Shown one piece after another: positions 31,998-41,343 of a DNA stretch of 64,000 nucleotides. The translations under genes were made by a program, and so were the position numbers. Positions within the stretch are counted from its first letter, which is position 1, and each line of letters opens with the position of its first letter. Source of the stretch: a virus; the IMG/VR virus record IMGVR_UViG_3300034063_001922, positions 1 to 64,000 of that record, one strand, 5' to 3'. The notes beneath the pieces are model-generated. The model saw only the letters and a list, made by a program, of their open reading frames with translations. It was not told where the DNA came from and ran no database searches.

Positions 31998-33697
31998 TGG
32001 GCCGCATTGCCTCCACCCTGCGGCCCATGGCCAGCGTCACGACCGATGGCGGGCTGCTGCTGGATCCCGCCACCGACCTGTGGGAGGACTGGGGGCTGCT
32101 CGGTGTTCCTGACCCTGACCGGGCGACAACTACCCGCCATGGCCTGCTGTTCCGCGACTTCATCCGCAGCGCCTTCCCCTCCTTCCAGTTCCACCGGCTG
32201 TCGGAGCTCCTGATCGACCTGCTTCAGCAGGTGGCCGATGGCCAGCTCACCCGTCTGATCGTCTGCTGTCCTCCACGCCATGGCAAATCTCAGCTGGTGT
32301 CACGCCTCTTCCCCGCTTACTGGGTGAGCCGGCACCCCGAGCTGTTCTGCGCCATCGCCAGCTACTCGGGGGAGCTGGCCTACGCCCACAGCCGGGAGGC
32401 CCGCCACTACTACCGGATCACGGGGCACGCCCTCTCCAAGGATTCGGCCGCGGTGGGCAACTGGCTGACGCCCCAGCGCGGTGGCTGCATTGCTGCCGGC
32501 GTGCGAGGCCCGTTCACCGGCAAGGGCTACAACCTGGGAATCATTGATGACCCCTACAAAGGCCCCGAGGACGCCAAGAGCGCGCTGCAGCGGGAGCGGT
32601 TGATTGACTGGCTGAAGAGCGTGTGGTTCACCCGGGCAGAACCTGGCCTCACGGCCGATGGAGCCCTGCTCCCGGCGGCGCAGGTGGTGGTTCAGACCCG
32701 CTGGGACCACCACGACATGACCGCCTGGCTCCTGGAGCAGGAGGCCGAGGAAAACCCCGAGCACTGGACGGTGCTCAACCTGCCAGCGATCGCTGAGCCG
32801 GTGGCGATTTCTATGCAGATTCCGCATACCTGCAAGAAAGTCGCGGACTGGCGCCAGCCCGGAGAGGCGCTTTGCCCGGAGCGGGTGCCGCTGGCGGTTC
32901 TGCAGCGCATCCGCACCCGCCTGGGCTCCTACTGGTGGAACGCGCTCTACCAGCAGCGGCCCAGCCCCGCTGAGGGTCTGCTGTTCCGCAAGGACTGGAT
33001 CCAGCCGCCGCTACCGATCGCCCCCGGCCAGCCCCGTCGCTACGCCCCGCTGGTGCTGAGCTGTGACCTGAGCTTTAAGGACGGCAAGGAGAACGACGCC
33101 TGCGGCTTTGCCCTGCTGGGCCTGTTGGAGCCGCAGCGTCATCCGGCAGTGGAGGCGCGGCGGCAGGGGCTGGCCCTGGCGGCCAATGCCGGCGGGGCTA
33201 AAGGAACGCCCAGGGGTGTGAATGCCACTCACTCCCTTGCTGGCGGCCCGGACCCATGGGCAGAACTGCAGATTGAGGCGCTCTGGGCCCATCGGCAGCG
33301 GCTGGATCTGCCGGGGGTGATCAAGTATCTGCTGGCTTCCCTCGCCTCTTTGGAGCGGCAGGGCCTCCGCCCCAACGCTGTCCTGATCGAGGACGCTGCC
33401 AACGGTCCGGCGGTCTGCCAACTGCTCAAACGGCAGGTGCCGGGGCTGATCGCCATCCCGCCCAAGGGCAGCAAGGCATCAAGGGCCCATGCCGTTGCAC
33501 CGCTGGTGGAGGCGGGCCAGGTGCGCTTTGCCCGCAAGGCCGACTCGCTGATTGAGGAGCTGCTGGCTTTCTCACCCAGAGGCGGGGTGGACGACCAGGT
33601 GGATGCCTTCTGCCAGGGGGTGCTCTGGATCGAGGCGCAGTTCTGGCGCGGCCGGGGGTATGGCAGCTCGCCGGTACCGATGGTGTTCAGCCGCTGA
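31997..33697 (+). CDS. terL: Terminase large subunit
   Basis: 566 aa. Walker A-like VCCPPRHGKSQLVSRLF, LGIIDDPYKG, and nuclease acidic clusters LSCDLSFKDG, VLIEDAANGP and VDDQVDAFCQ. It has a ~25-residue insertion (MPGG-type Gly/Ala loop near residues 385-415) absent from the left copy. The motor that packs DNA into the prohead. Confidence 0.93.
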   Translation: MGRIASTLRPMASVTTDGGLLLDPATDLWEDWGLLGVPDPDRATTTRHGLLFRDFIRSAFPSFQFHRLSELLIDLLQQVADGQLTRLIVCCPPRHGKSQLVSRLFPAYWVSRHPELFCAIASYSGELAYAHSREARHYYRITGHALSKDSAAVGNWLTPQRGGCIAAGVRGPFTGKGYNLGIIDDPYKGPEDAKSALQRERLIDWLKSVWFTRAEPGLTADGALLPAAQVVVQTRWDHHDMTAWLLEQEAEENPEHWTVLNLPAIAEPVAISMQIPHTCKKVADWRQPGEALCPERVPLAVLQRIRTRLGSYWWNALYQQRPSPAEGLLFRKDWIQPPLPIAPGQPRRYAPLVLSCDLSFKDGKENDACGFALLGLLEPQRHPAVEARRQGLALAANAGGAKGTPRGVNATHSLAGGPDPWAELQIEALWAHRQRLDLPGVIKYLLASLASLERQGLRPNAVLIEDAANGPAVCQLLKRQVPGLIAIPPKGSKASRAHAVAPLVEAGQVRFARKADSLIEELLAFSPRGGVDDQVDAFCQGVLWIEAQFWRGRGYGSSPVPMVFSR

Positions 33698-33700
33698 GCC

Positions 33701-34336
33701 ATGACCGACGCCATCCCCCGACCCCTGCGTACGCCCGCCTGCGGTGGTGCAGCCGGCCAACTCGATCTAACGCTGCGGCCGCCCGTGGTGGCGACGTGTC
33801 TGCCACGGCCCCACAGTGCCAAGCGTGTCGGGATTGGAGCTCGACCACAAGCCCGGCCCCACTGCCAGGTCGATGCCGTTCAGTTGGTGATTGCCTTCCC
33901 GGCCAAGCCGCGGCGCCACCGCCCGATCAATCCCCATGCCGCCGCCAATGCTCTGGCACTGCAGCACCGCGATATCGCCAAGACCGTGGCCGGAAACATC
34001 TCGCGCCGCACCGGTCACCCGAAAGAAGATCTGGAGCAGATCGCCATGCTCGGCATCATCCAAGCCGCTCGCCGCTACTCACCGGAGCGGGGTTCATTTC
34101 GGCCCTACGCCCGAACCTACGCCAACGGGGAGGTGTATCACTACCTGAGGGACAAGGGGTTCCTGATCAAGGTCCCGGCCAGTTGGAGGGAGCTGCACGC
34201 CCGTGGGCAGAAGATGCTCAGGTTGGGGACACCTATCGAGGAGCTACCAGAGAGACTAGGAGTCAGTCGGGAGCGGTGGGGAGAGATTTTGGCGGCGTGC
34301 AGTCAAAGGGTGGTGGCTTTTGAGGAGGGGGATTAG
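33701..34336 (+). CDS. Phage-encoded sigma-70-like protein (region 2/3)
   Basis: 211 aa, ATG at 33701, 3 bp after terL. The region EDLEQIAMLGIIQAARRYSP, SFRPYARTYANGEVYHYLRD and VPASWRELHARG corresponds to sigma-70 regions 2.1-3. Homologous to 8057-8746 throughout. Conservation between terL and portal in two diverged prophages implies an important role, most simply late-gene activation. The cargo slot begins after its stop. Confidence 0.72.
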   Translation: MTDAIPRPLRTPACGGAAGQLDLTLRPPVVATCLPRPHSAKRVGIGARPQARPHCQVDAVQLVIAFPAKPRRHRPINPHAAANALALQHRDIAKTVAGNISRRTGHPKEDLEQIAMLGIIQAARRYSPERGSFRPYARTYANGEVYHYLRDKGFLIKVPASWRELHARGQKMLRLGTPIEELPERLGVSRERWGEILAACSQRVVAFEEGD

Positions 34337-34800
34337 TGAAATGTCCGTGAGAGGGGGGGGGTAGGCTTTGAATGCCAGAGCAACATACTTCGTGGAGAGC
34401 TGTCCACTCGAGGGTCTTGCTAGGGGTAGCCCGGAAAACCGGCAAGTCAGACATCGTCATTCAGACAAGGACACGAGTCTCAACTGCTGACCTGGCTGCC
34501 TGGCTGGCGCCTGGGTTACCCGGAGCATCTCCAGACCTCATTGACGCCATAAGCATAAAAAATCGCACATCTTCCACTTTGCAGCTCCCATTTTAGCCTT
34601 ATCAGGCAGCACCAAAGAAACCGAAATAAAATAGCACTTTCGGGCTATTCCTGATTGAAAAAAACTGCTCCTGATTGGCCTATCAAACCCAAACCTGAAA
34701 GAAAGGCTGCAATGCACCTACAGCTCTCAAATAAATGCTTATTTGAATTGCTGCATTGAACTGATGCATATCCTTAGCGCCCTCAAAAAGGGAATATACT
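34337..34800. other. Cargo-slot left flank, mostly non-coding, nested inverted repeats
   Basis: A 74-codon frame at 34372-34596 (plus) is too weak to call. The region becomes AT-rich, unlike the phage genes. At 34710-34758 two perfect inverted repeats are nested: CAATGCA/TGCATTG outside and CAAATAA/TTATTTG inside. Being downstream of the minus-strand gene ending at 34801, this hairpin may be a terminator or an element end. No GTTRRRY/RYYYAAC cassette pair was found. Confidence 0.4.
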
Positions 34801-36093
34801 TCAAAACCCAATATTAAAAAGGGGAACAGATCCGTTGCTCGGTGGACGCATGGACAACTGCAACAAGAATTTAATCAGAGACTCTGTAGAAGGTGAGTTC
34901 GCAAGCAGGCCGAAAAAGTCCTCGATTTCAAGGATATATACTCCTATGCCTTTCATTTCTTTTCCGCCTATGTTTAAAGATTCTTCGAGCATCCTAGCAT
35001 TAATCATCCACGCGTCATCGACAATACATATGCAAATGACATTCGTAAAGCTCTCGCAGTATTCGCGTAACTTTATATCTTCGACAAAAGCAGGGTTCTG
35101 AGCGACGACTTCCTTTGCTCTATGCAGTTGTTCAAAAGCCTTGGAAATCAGGCGCGTAAATGAGCTTTCAACAGTACGCGGCTTTCGAGGGGTACCCTCG
35201 TATGGCCTGGATGCCTTCGATTCAATCAAGACAATTGTGCCATGGTCCGCAATCACAAAGTCAGCGAGCTCTATGTTAGTTCGAGTTCGAGGAGAGATAA
35301 ATAGATTACCACCAGATTGAAAGTATCTAGTAATTATAGTGGTTAGTACGTGTTCTTGATAATAACCATGCTTACCTTCCTCAAGATATCTAGTAACAGA
35401 CAAATGATCAGTGTACTTATTCGTCGTTAATACGTAAGGCTTATCTCCTAGCTTATCGATGAGATTATAATTTTTATAGGTTGTTACGGATTTTTGGGAC
35501 AAAGGGCCAAGCTCTAGTGAGTAACCATATTCTAGTACTTGATTTTTTGGAATATGACTGAAATTAGTCGATAAGCACTTATCAATCCACTCTTCTACAG
35601 ATTGTTTGGGCTTCAAGATCTGAACAATTTCAGTATATACACATTTTATGTTCCAATCAAACAAACCAACTTGGATCTGGGAGGCCTGCGCGAGTTGCTC
35701 AAACATGGGCGGCAGGCCTAAAGCAGCTTCACTAAGCTGACTATTCTTGGAGTTAGAATTCCACGTTTTAGAAATAAAGAAGGGTGTGCCGACCACATCG
35801 TGCAACGTGAAAGATAGTGTATTTGGTTCAACTGCAGGACATCCTATAACAAGTCCAATGGGGGCACCGTTAATGATAGAGAGAGTTTGAGTTGGGGTGA
35901 GCTTTAAATAAAGAACAAACGGTTCATCTTCTCTTGGCTCTATTGCAAAAGTTCTTTCATGAGTTCGCTTCAACTCTAATACAGCCTGGATGCCTGGAAT
36001 AAGCAGTGCCATATGAGTATGTATCTCTAGAAGTTGTTTGTGTGAAAGCAAAGAAGCTTGGCAGCACCCTGCGCGTCGTTCACCGGCACGCAT
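34801..36093 (-). CDS. PD-(D/E)XK nuclease-like protein (prophage cargo)
   Basis: 430 aa from 36093, or about 403 aa if MALLIPG at 36012 is the start. Residues around 280-300 read ELADFVIADHGTIVLIESKA: an Asp, a hydrophobic strand and E-S-K, the active-site pattern of restriction-endonuclease-fold proteins. The last ~130 residues are alpha/beta (VICICIVDDAWMI, GIGVYILEIEDFFG). AT-rich, opposite strand to the phage late genes and in the cargo slot, so an anti-phage role is inferred. Whole-family identity not recognised. Confidence 0.65.
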   Translation of the reverse strand: MRAGERRAGCCQASLLSHKQLLEIHTHMALLIPGIQAVLELKRTHERTFAIEPREDEPFVLYLKLTPTQTLSIINGAPIGLVIGCPAVEPNTLSFTLHDVVGTPFFISKTWNSNSKNSQLSEAALGLPPMFEQLAQASQIQVGLFDWNIKCVYTEIVQILKPKQSVEEWIDKCLSTNFSHIPKNQVLEYGYSLELGPLSQKSVTTYKNYNLIDKLGDKPYVLTTNKYTDHLSVTRYLEEGKHGYYQEHVLTTIITRYFQSGGNLFISPRTRTNIELADFVIADHGTIVLIESKASRPYEGTPRKPRTVESSFTRLISKAFEQLHRAKEVVAQNPAFVEDIKLREYCESFTNVICICIVDDAWMINARMLEESLNIGGKEMKGIGVYILEIEDFFGLLANSPSTESLIKFLLQLSMRPPSNGSVPLFNIGF

Positions 36094-36201
36094 GCAAAAA
36101 TTACCATTAGTACCATTGGTTTAACATCGGAACCGTCTGAGTGCGCAATGATCATGGGCTTTTCGAGCAGCATGTTCATGAAAGTTCATTCAACTAATTG
36201 C

Positions 36202-37905
36202 TCATTCTATGTCGCATAAACTTGCTACATGGCGCTCTAACCATTCAGAATTCTCGAAAGATGCGCCAAGGAAACTGGCACCCGAGAAATCAGTTCCGCC
36301 AACTTCTTTAAGGGATTGCAATTTCGCACCGGCGAACAATGCACCTTGCAAGGATGATCCCTTAATTGATGTACCAGACAGAATAGCATTAGTAAAGTCT
36401 GCTCCAATTGCTTTTACGCCATTCAGCTGAGCTCCGCTCAAGTTTGAGCCCCTAAATGAACTATTGCCGATGAGGGAGCTTGAAAAGTTACAGCGAAATA
36501 ATTCGGCGCCGTCAAAGACCACATTTTTTGCAAATACATTGATAAACTTCGCTGCATGCAGTTGTGTGCCACGGAAGCTAGTACGAGTTAGTTTTGCTCC
36601 ACTAAACTTTGCAGCTTTGCATGAGCTGTCGTCAAAAATAGCGTCGTGGAGTTTTGCCATTTTAAAATTTGAATCGCCAAGATCTGCCGAGGAGAAATCA
36701 CAATTTTTGAACGATGACCTTTGCAATACAGCCTTTGTCATGTGTGTTCTTCTGAATGAGGACCCGTCAAAAGTGGAATCACTAAGATTGCTCATTGTCA
36801 GATCAGCATTGTCAAATACCCATTGCTCAAGGTTGAGCCTGCTAAGATTTATAAACCGAAGGTTAGCATTTCTTAAGTCACCAGGAAAGCCTGCATCTAA
36901 ATGAGAAGCAACCTCCTCAATAGCTCTACGAACTATTGCATGAGACTCTTGAAGTCTCCAAAGCAGTTGTAGGAGGCTTGATCGCGATTCACAGCTATCG
37001 GCAGATGGGTAGACAATGGCAACTGCTGATTTCCTCTTGGATTCACCCAACTGTATTTCAACTGCATCCTCAGAGGCCAGGATTTCTTTTACACCTTGAA
37101 TATTTAAACCGATTACTGTGGCGATATTGTCGATTGGCTCGTTGATTGTTATTAGTTTTGCTATCAGCAAGATTTCTTGCCTGCGAATAGCAATCGTGGC
37201 ATCGCGGAGTGTCTTAAGTGTTGCGCCCCCAGTGGTCTTCAAGCTAGCTATTATTGTGTCAACGACTTGATTATCGGACTCTGACTGAAGAGCGTCGACC
37301 AGGAAAGTTGTCGATTCCGGATACTCTCCGATTGCACGGGCAGCGGCTACTCGGCTCCTGGGATTCTCGCTGCCAAACTGCTGCAATAAATGCGAAATTC
37401 GTTCTTGCCTGCTTTGCAATCGTTGCTGGTTCTGACTTGCAATCTGAAGGCGTTGGGCACGTGTAGCACTCCAGGCTGAAATCGCTGCCGCCAAAAGAGC
37501 AGAGAACAATGTGCCGAACTGAAGAAACAGCGTGTATCGGCCCGTGCCTCTATCGTACTCTAGCTTATCAATTTCGGCTCGAAGTTTTTCTAGCTCTAGC
37601 TTGTCTCGCTTATCCTTGTATGTGATTATCGTGCTGTTTGTGAAATTATGAGCCGGCTGCTTTGGAGGGTCGGCTGGCTTGCCCCAATCTGGTTTTTTCG
37701 GAGATGGTTGCGGCAATGCTGGATGAATGAATGAGAAGCCAGCAAACCCAGCAATGAGAGTGGCGCAAGCGGATGCGAGGTTGATGCCCATTTGTTTCGT
37801 CCAGGAATAGACATGCTCAATAGCCAGCTGTCGCAAGCTATTCGTTTGATGCTTCTGTAAGCCACAAGTGCTCTGCCGCTCCCTTCCGAGAAGCGTTTTG
37901 CGCAA
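36202..37905 (-). CDS. Membrane-anchored pentapeptide-repeat protein (prophage cargo)
   Basis: The frame opens at 37905 (567 aa, TTG); MGINLAS at 37791 is a better start (529 aa). Two hydrophobic segments near the N-terminus (LASACATLIAGFAGFSFI and LFLQFGTLFSALLAAAISAW) flank a charged coiled stretch. Then comes a HEAT-like piece (PRSRVAAARAIGEYPEST) and, over the last ~230 residues, pentapeptide repeats (NLRFINLSRLNLEQWVFDNA, DLTMSNLSDSTFDG) forming a right-handed quadrilateral helix. Such proteins occur in cyanobacteria and in some defence effectors. Together with 34801-36093 it may form a two-gene unit (108 bp apart). Function unproven. Confidence 0.7.
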   Translation of the reverse strand: MRKTLLGRERQSTCGLQKHQTNSLRQLAIEHVYSWTKQMGINLASACATLIAGFAGFSFIHPALPQPSPKKPDWGKPADPPKQPAHNFTNSTIITYKDKRDKLELEKLRAEIDKLEYDRGTGRYTLFLQFGTLFSALLAAAISAWSATRAQRLQIASQNQQRLQSRQERISHLLQQFGSENPRSRVAAARAIGEYPESTTFLVDALQSESDNQVVDTIIASLKTTGGATLKTLRDATIAIRRQEILLIAKLITINEPIDNIATVIGLNIQGVKEILASEDAVEIQLGESKRKSAVAIVYPSADSCESRSSLLQLLWRLQESHAIVRRAIEEVASHLDAGFPGDLRNANLRFINLSRLNLEQWVFDNADLTMSNLSDSTFDGSSFRRTHMTKAVLQRSSFKNCDFSSADLGDSNFKMAKLHDAIFDDSSCKAAKFSGAKLTRTSFRGTQLHAAKFINVFAKNVVFDGAELFRCNFSSSLIGNSSFRGSNLSGAQLNGVKAIGADFTNAILSGTSIKGSSLQGALFAGAKLQSLKEVGGTDFSGASFLGASFENSEWLERHVASLCDIE

Positions 37906-38093
37906 GCATGCGCTACCTGGTTTGACCCCAATGCAGGCACGGCTTTATTAGCAGACCTCGCTATCTGTAGCAATGGTTCTCAGGTCCGTGAACCAAAAGT
38001 TCAAGCGGTGAAACAATGCCTAGGCGTCTGCTCCACTTATCTGGCCACTGCTCAGCTGGTTCGTGCTGATCCCCGACAGGGCACGAGCATCCG
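37906..38093. other. Right flank of cargo slot
   Basis: 188 bp between cargo and portal. No gene, no obvious att or attC site; GC rises back to phage level here, so the insertion boundary lies in this interval. Confidence 0.4.
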
Positions 38094-39695
38094 TTGGCAA
38101 AAGTTTGCACCCCCCAGCGCAATATCGCCACAGTGCCCCAAAACACCATCTCGCATGTAGCCAGGATCTCTCCCCCCTGGCAAGCACACCCCACCCTGAC
38201 CGCCCTGCAGCCCTCCCTACAGATCACCGCCGACTGTTGGGCCCTGCTGGCAGCCCCTGACGGCAGCAGCCGCAAGGAGCACTACCTGCCCAAGGGCGAA
38301 CGGGAGCCGGAGACGGCCTACCGCAAGCGCCTCGACGCCGCCCGCCCCTCGGGCTTCTTCCGTGATGCCCTACGCACTTACGCCGGCATGCTCAGCCGAG
38401 GCAGCTGGATCAGCCTCCCGGCAAGCCTGGCTTCAGTGCTCACCGACGTCGATGGCCGGGGCACGGACCTGGGCGTGTTCCTCGCCGCTGCTGACCTGCT
38501 GGTGCTGCGCGATGGCGCGGCCCTGGTGCTGGTGCTGCCGCCTGAGCACAGCTGGCCCAGCGAGGGCGACCGGCAGGAGGCCCTCCGCTGTGGCGACCGC
38601 CTTTCGCTGCCCCGCCTGCAGCTGGTGCCCAGGGCTAACTGCCTGAACTGGGAGCTGCCGGTGTCGTACGGCCTGCCGGGGCTGATTATCTGGCGGGAAC
38701 CGGTGAACCTGCCGATCAGCACTGAGGCCCCCGGCAGCGAGGGCGCTGTCACTGAGCAGATCCAGGCCCTGCTGGGTGATGCCGATGCCCCAGACCGCTG
38801 GCACTACCGCAGCCTGCAGCTGCTCACGGCCGGAGATGCGATCCCGGGTCTGCAGCTGGCCCACCACCCGGTCTGCGCCGACCCCCAGGCCACCAGCGGC
38901 TGGCGTTGCGATGAGCCGGTGGTCACCACGTTTGATGGCATCCACCGGCTACCGGCCTGCTGGTACACCTCCGATGGCTCGGCCTTCGGTGAGGGCGACT
39001 TGCCCCACCTGGGCCTGGCGCATCAGTACCTCAACCACTTCCGCTGCAAGAGCGAGTACGAGGAGCTGCTGAGCCGCACAGCTCTTCCCGTTGGCGTCAG
39101 GAAGGGGATGGTGGATGCCATGGGCAACAGCCAGGCCGGCCCAGTGGTGCTGGGCCCCAACACCTGCATGGATCTGCCGGCCGATGCGTCCTTTGAGTTC
39201 GTGGAGATCCGGGCTCGATCGCTGGCCGAGCACCGGGCCTGGCTGCAGATCCTCGATGACACCATGCGCCGCGATGCGCTGATCCCATCTCAGAACCGCG
39301 GTGCGGCCCGCACCGAGATGGAGATCAGCCTCACGGCCTCCCAGAGCTATGCCCTGCTGCAGGCGATGGCGATCCAGAAGGCGTCGCTGTTCTCGACCCT
39401 CCTGCAGCACTGGTGTGCCCTCACCGGTGAGCCCCTCGACCCCGGTGCCGGGCTGCAGGTGACGGTCAGCCCGCTCACCCCACCGATCCAGCCCCAGCCG
39501 CAGGTGAAGGAGTGGATCGAGCTCTTTGACAAGGGGGTGATTAGCCGGGAGGAGCTCCGCCACCAGCTGGCCCTGGCGACAGCCAATGCGATCAGCAGCC
39601 CGACGCTGGATGACAGCCCGGCAACCAAGGCTGGGGAGGACTCGGCGTCGGTGCCCCTCAGGCAAGAGGAGTCAGCCGCGTCTGCAGCCGCATGA
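38094..39695 (+). CDS. Phage portal protein
   Basis: 533 aa from a TTG at 38094; the true start is uncertain because the N-terminus differs from the left copy up to about ISPPWQAHPTL. Conserved blocks FRDALRTYAGMLSRG, TDVDGRGTDLGVFLAAADLL, HLGLAHQYLNHFRC, RDALIP and DKGVISREELRHQL identify it with 2248-3825. A dodecameric portal is expected at the capsid vertex. Stop overlaps the next start (ATGA). Confidence 0.82.
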   Translation: MAKVCTPQRNIATVPQNTISHVARISPPWQAHPTLTALQPSLQITADCWALLAAPDGSSRKEHYLPKGEREPETAYRKRLDAARPSGFFRDALRTYAGMLSRGSWISLPASLASVLTDVDGRGTDLGVFLAAADLLVLRDGAALVLVLPPEHSWPSEGDRQEALRCGDRLSLPRLQLVPRANCLNWELPVSYGLPGLIIWREPVNLPISTEAPGSEGAVTEQIQALLGDADAPDRWHYRSLQLLTAGDAIPGLQLAHHPVCADPQATSGWRCDEPVVTTFDGIHRLPACWYTSDGSAFGEGDLPHLGLAHQYLNHFRCKSEYEELLSRTALPVGVRKGMVDAMGNSQAGPVVLGPNTCMDLPADASFEFVEIRARSLAEHRAWLQILDDTMRRDALIPSQNRGAARTEMEISLTASQSYALLQAMAIQKASLFSTLLQHWCALTGEPLDPGAGLQVTVSPLTPPIQPQPQVKEWIELFDKGVISREELRHQLALATANAISSPTLDDSPATKAGEDSASVPLRQEESAASAAA

Positions 39696-40210
39696 GCCAG
39701 ACCCCCACTGAATCCGCTTACCGCTGGCGAGCTGCTGACCTGGAGGGCATCCGCGTTGCCCTCTCGATCCCGGCCCGCCTGCCGGCCATCCGCGCCATCA
39801 ACGACGCGATGGCGGAGCTGGAGCAGCTCTACCCCGACGCCATCCCCACCGCCCGGCGGGAACTGGATGCGATCGCTGCCATCGACACCGAGCTTGCGGG
39901 GCTGACCCCGGATCAGCTGCAGGCGCCGATCGAGACCCGCCGCAAGGCCGCCAGCCCCGACGCCCTCCCGGAGGACGGGACGCTGCCGGTCAAGAAGGCA
40001 GACGTGATCGAGTTCGACACCGAACTGCTGCGGGAGGAGACGATCACCCGTTACGGCAGTGGGCTCTCGATCGAGGCAGCCCTGCGGCGCCAGCGGGGGA
40101 GCCATGCCCGGGCCCTGCTGCTGCTCCTGCCGACCCTGGAGAGCTGGAGCCGCGACCCACAGCTGGGCAACCATGGCAGCGCCTTCACCACGGTGCTGGC
40201 GCGGGGCTGA
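39692..40210 (+). CDS. Phage neck/head-completion-type protein
   Basis: 172 aa, ATG at 39692. Helical N-terminal half (RAINDAMAELEQLYPDAIPT, ARRELDAIAAIDTELAGL) and a C-terminal section DTELLREETITRYG then ALLLLLPTLESW. Homologue of 1734-2231. Role assigned from position between portal and LysM protein. Confidence 0.58.
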   Translation: MSQTPTESAYRWRAADLEGIRVALSIPARLPAIRAINDAMAELEQLYPDAIPTARRELDAIAAIDTELAGLTPDQLQAPIETRRKAASPDALPEDGTLPVKKADVIEFDTELLREETITRYGSGLSIEAALRRQRGSHARALLLLLPTLESWSRDPQLGNHGSAFTTVLARG

Positions 40211-40213
40211 GCC

Positions 40214-41269
40214 ATGACGCTCACCCCTGGCCCTGCGGCTTTGCCCCCGTCGGTGCTGCAGCCCTACGCGAATGCCCGGCTGCTCCTCACCATCCACCAG
40301 CTGCCTGGGCGTTTTGATTCGCCGCGCCTGGGCCGGATGGTCTGCGAGGCCTTCCTCAAGCGCGGGCGCATGGTGGGCGAGAGCAGCAGCGGCCTTGGCA
40401 TCGACAGCGGTGACTTCCTCTACTCGGGCTATCTCTGCCGCTCGACCTTGCTCGACGCCCAGCCCAGCAATCCCTGGGACTGGCTGACGGCCGGTATCGC
40501 CTGGAGCGAGGTCGGTTTCCGGCCGCCCCTGGCGGATGGCCGCTGCTGTGAGGCGCCTGCCCAGGGCGCCATCTGGCTGGGCTCCCTGGCTGCGCTGCAA
40601 TCTCCCGGGGTGCTGCCGCCAACCGGCCGGGGCCAGCTGGCCGGTCTCACCGTGACCGAGTTCGCGGGACCCTTCGGGGCTGGCGGCATCGGGTCGCTGA
40701 CGCAGCCGCTGCTGGGTGAGCGGCTGGAGCTGGTGCTCAAGCCCAACCGCATCGCCCTGGTGCAAGCCGGCGACACCCTTCTCTCGCTCGCTGAGCGCTA
40801 CGGCACCACACCCGAGACGCTTCGCTCGCTGAACAGCGACATCAGCGCCAACACCGTGATCACGACCGCTGCGGGCGACACGCTGAACAGCCTGGCCCAG
40901 CTGCATGGCACCACCGTCAGCTGGCTGCGGGATCAGCCCGAGAACGCCTGGCTGCTGCGTCCCGAGGGCCACACCGTCGCCGCAGGCGACACCCTCACCT
41001 TGGTGGCCCAGATGTACGGGACGACCCGATCGACACTGCGCAAGCTCAACCCCACCTACGCCGACTACCGGGAGTGGCCCGGCGATGCCCCGTTGCCGCT
41101 GGGGGAGGTGCTGAATCTGTTTGCGATCAGGCCTTCCGACATCCTGCTGGCAGGAGAGCCGCTGCTGGTGCCGCTGTATCGACCTTCTACGCCGCTGCCC
41201 GCCGGCGGCTGGTTATTCCTGCCGCGGCGCCGGGCAGCAGCCAGCGCGTCTCCGGAACCGGATCTGTAG
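40214..41269 (+). CDS. Phage virion-associated protein with LysM repeats
   Basis: 351 aa, ATG at 40214. Residues about 180-310 hold three LysM repeats (QAGDTLLSLAERYGTT, AAGDTLNSLAQLHGTT, AAGDTLTLVAQMYGTT). The N-terminal 170 residues are shared with 546-1730. A peptidoglycan-binding structural component is inferred; it could be part of the connector or help DNA entry through the wall. Confidence 0.62.
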   Translation: MTLTPGPAALPPSVLQPYANARLLLTIHQLPGRFDSPRLGRMVCEAFLKRGRMVGESSSGLGIDSGDFLYSGYLCRSTLLDAQPSNPWDWLTAGIAWSEVGFRPPLADGRCCEAPAQGAIWLGSLAALQSPGVLPPTGRGQLAGLTVTEFAGPFGAGGIGSLTQPLLGERLELVLKPNRIALVQAGDTLLSLAERYGTTPETLRSLNSDISANTVITTAAGDTLNSLAQLHGTTVSWLRDQPENAWLLRPEGHTVAAGDTLTLVAQMYGTTRSTLRKLNPTYADYREWPGDAPLPLGEVLNLFAIRPSDILLAGEPLLVPLYRPSTPLPAGGWLFLPRRRAAASASPEPDL

Positions 41270-41281
41270 CTCACACCAGCG

Positions 41282-41297
41282 TGGCAATAGGTCGTGA
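41282..41297 (+). promoter_or_regulatory. Candidate late-promoter motif, copy 1
   Basis: TGGCAATAG-gtc-GTGA, 46 bp before the scaffold start at 41344. The same 9+4 bases with 3-bp gap recur at 44203 and 49799, each upstream of a structural gene. Confidence 0.55.
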
Positions 41298-41343
41298 GCA
41301 CAGCCCGGATGGGGTGCTCACTCCACGACAGCCGCGATGGGTC

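Noticed and set aside
34372-34596. 74-codon plus-strand open frame after the sigma-like gene
   Set aside because: No ribosome-binding site, no homologue in the left prophage and a weak protein character; left as unsupported.
34337-38093. Integron cassette sites around the right cargo
   Set aside because: I looked for GTTRRRY cores and complementary RYYYAAC partners on both strands near 34.4-34.8, 36.09-36.20 and 37.9-38.1 kb. GTTTAAC-like words exist near 36119, but no complementary pair at cassette ends was found.
39347-40972. Long minus-strand open frame across portal, neck and LysM genes
   Set aside because: It spans several genes with clear homologues on the plus strand and is composed of shadow-type residues (Gly/Ala/Arg/Gln).
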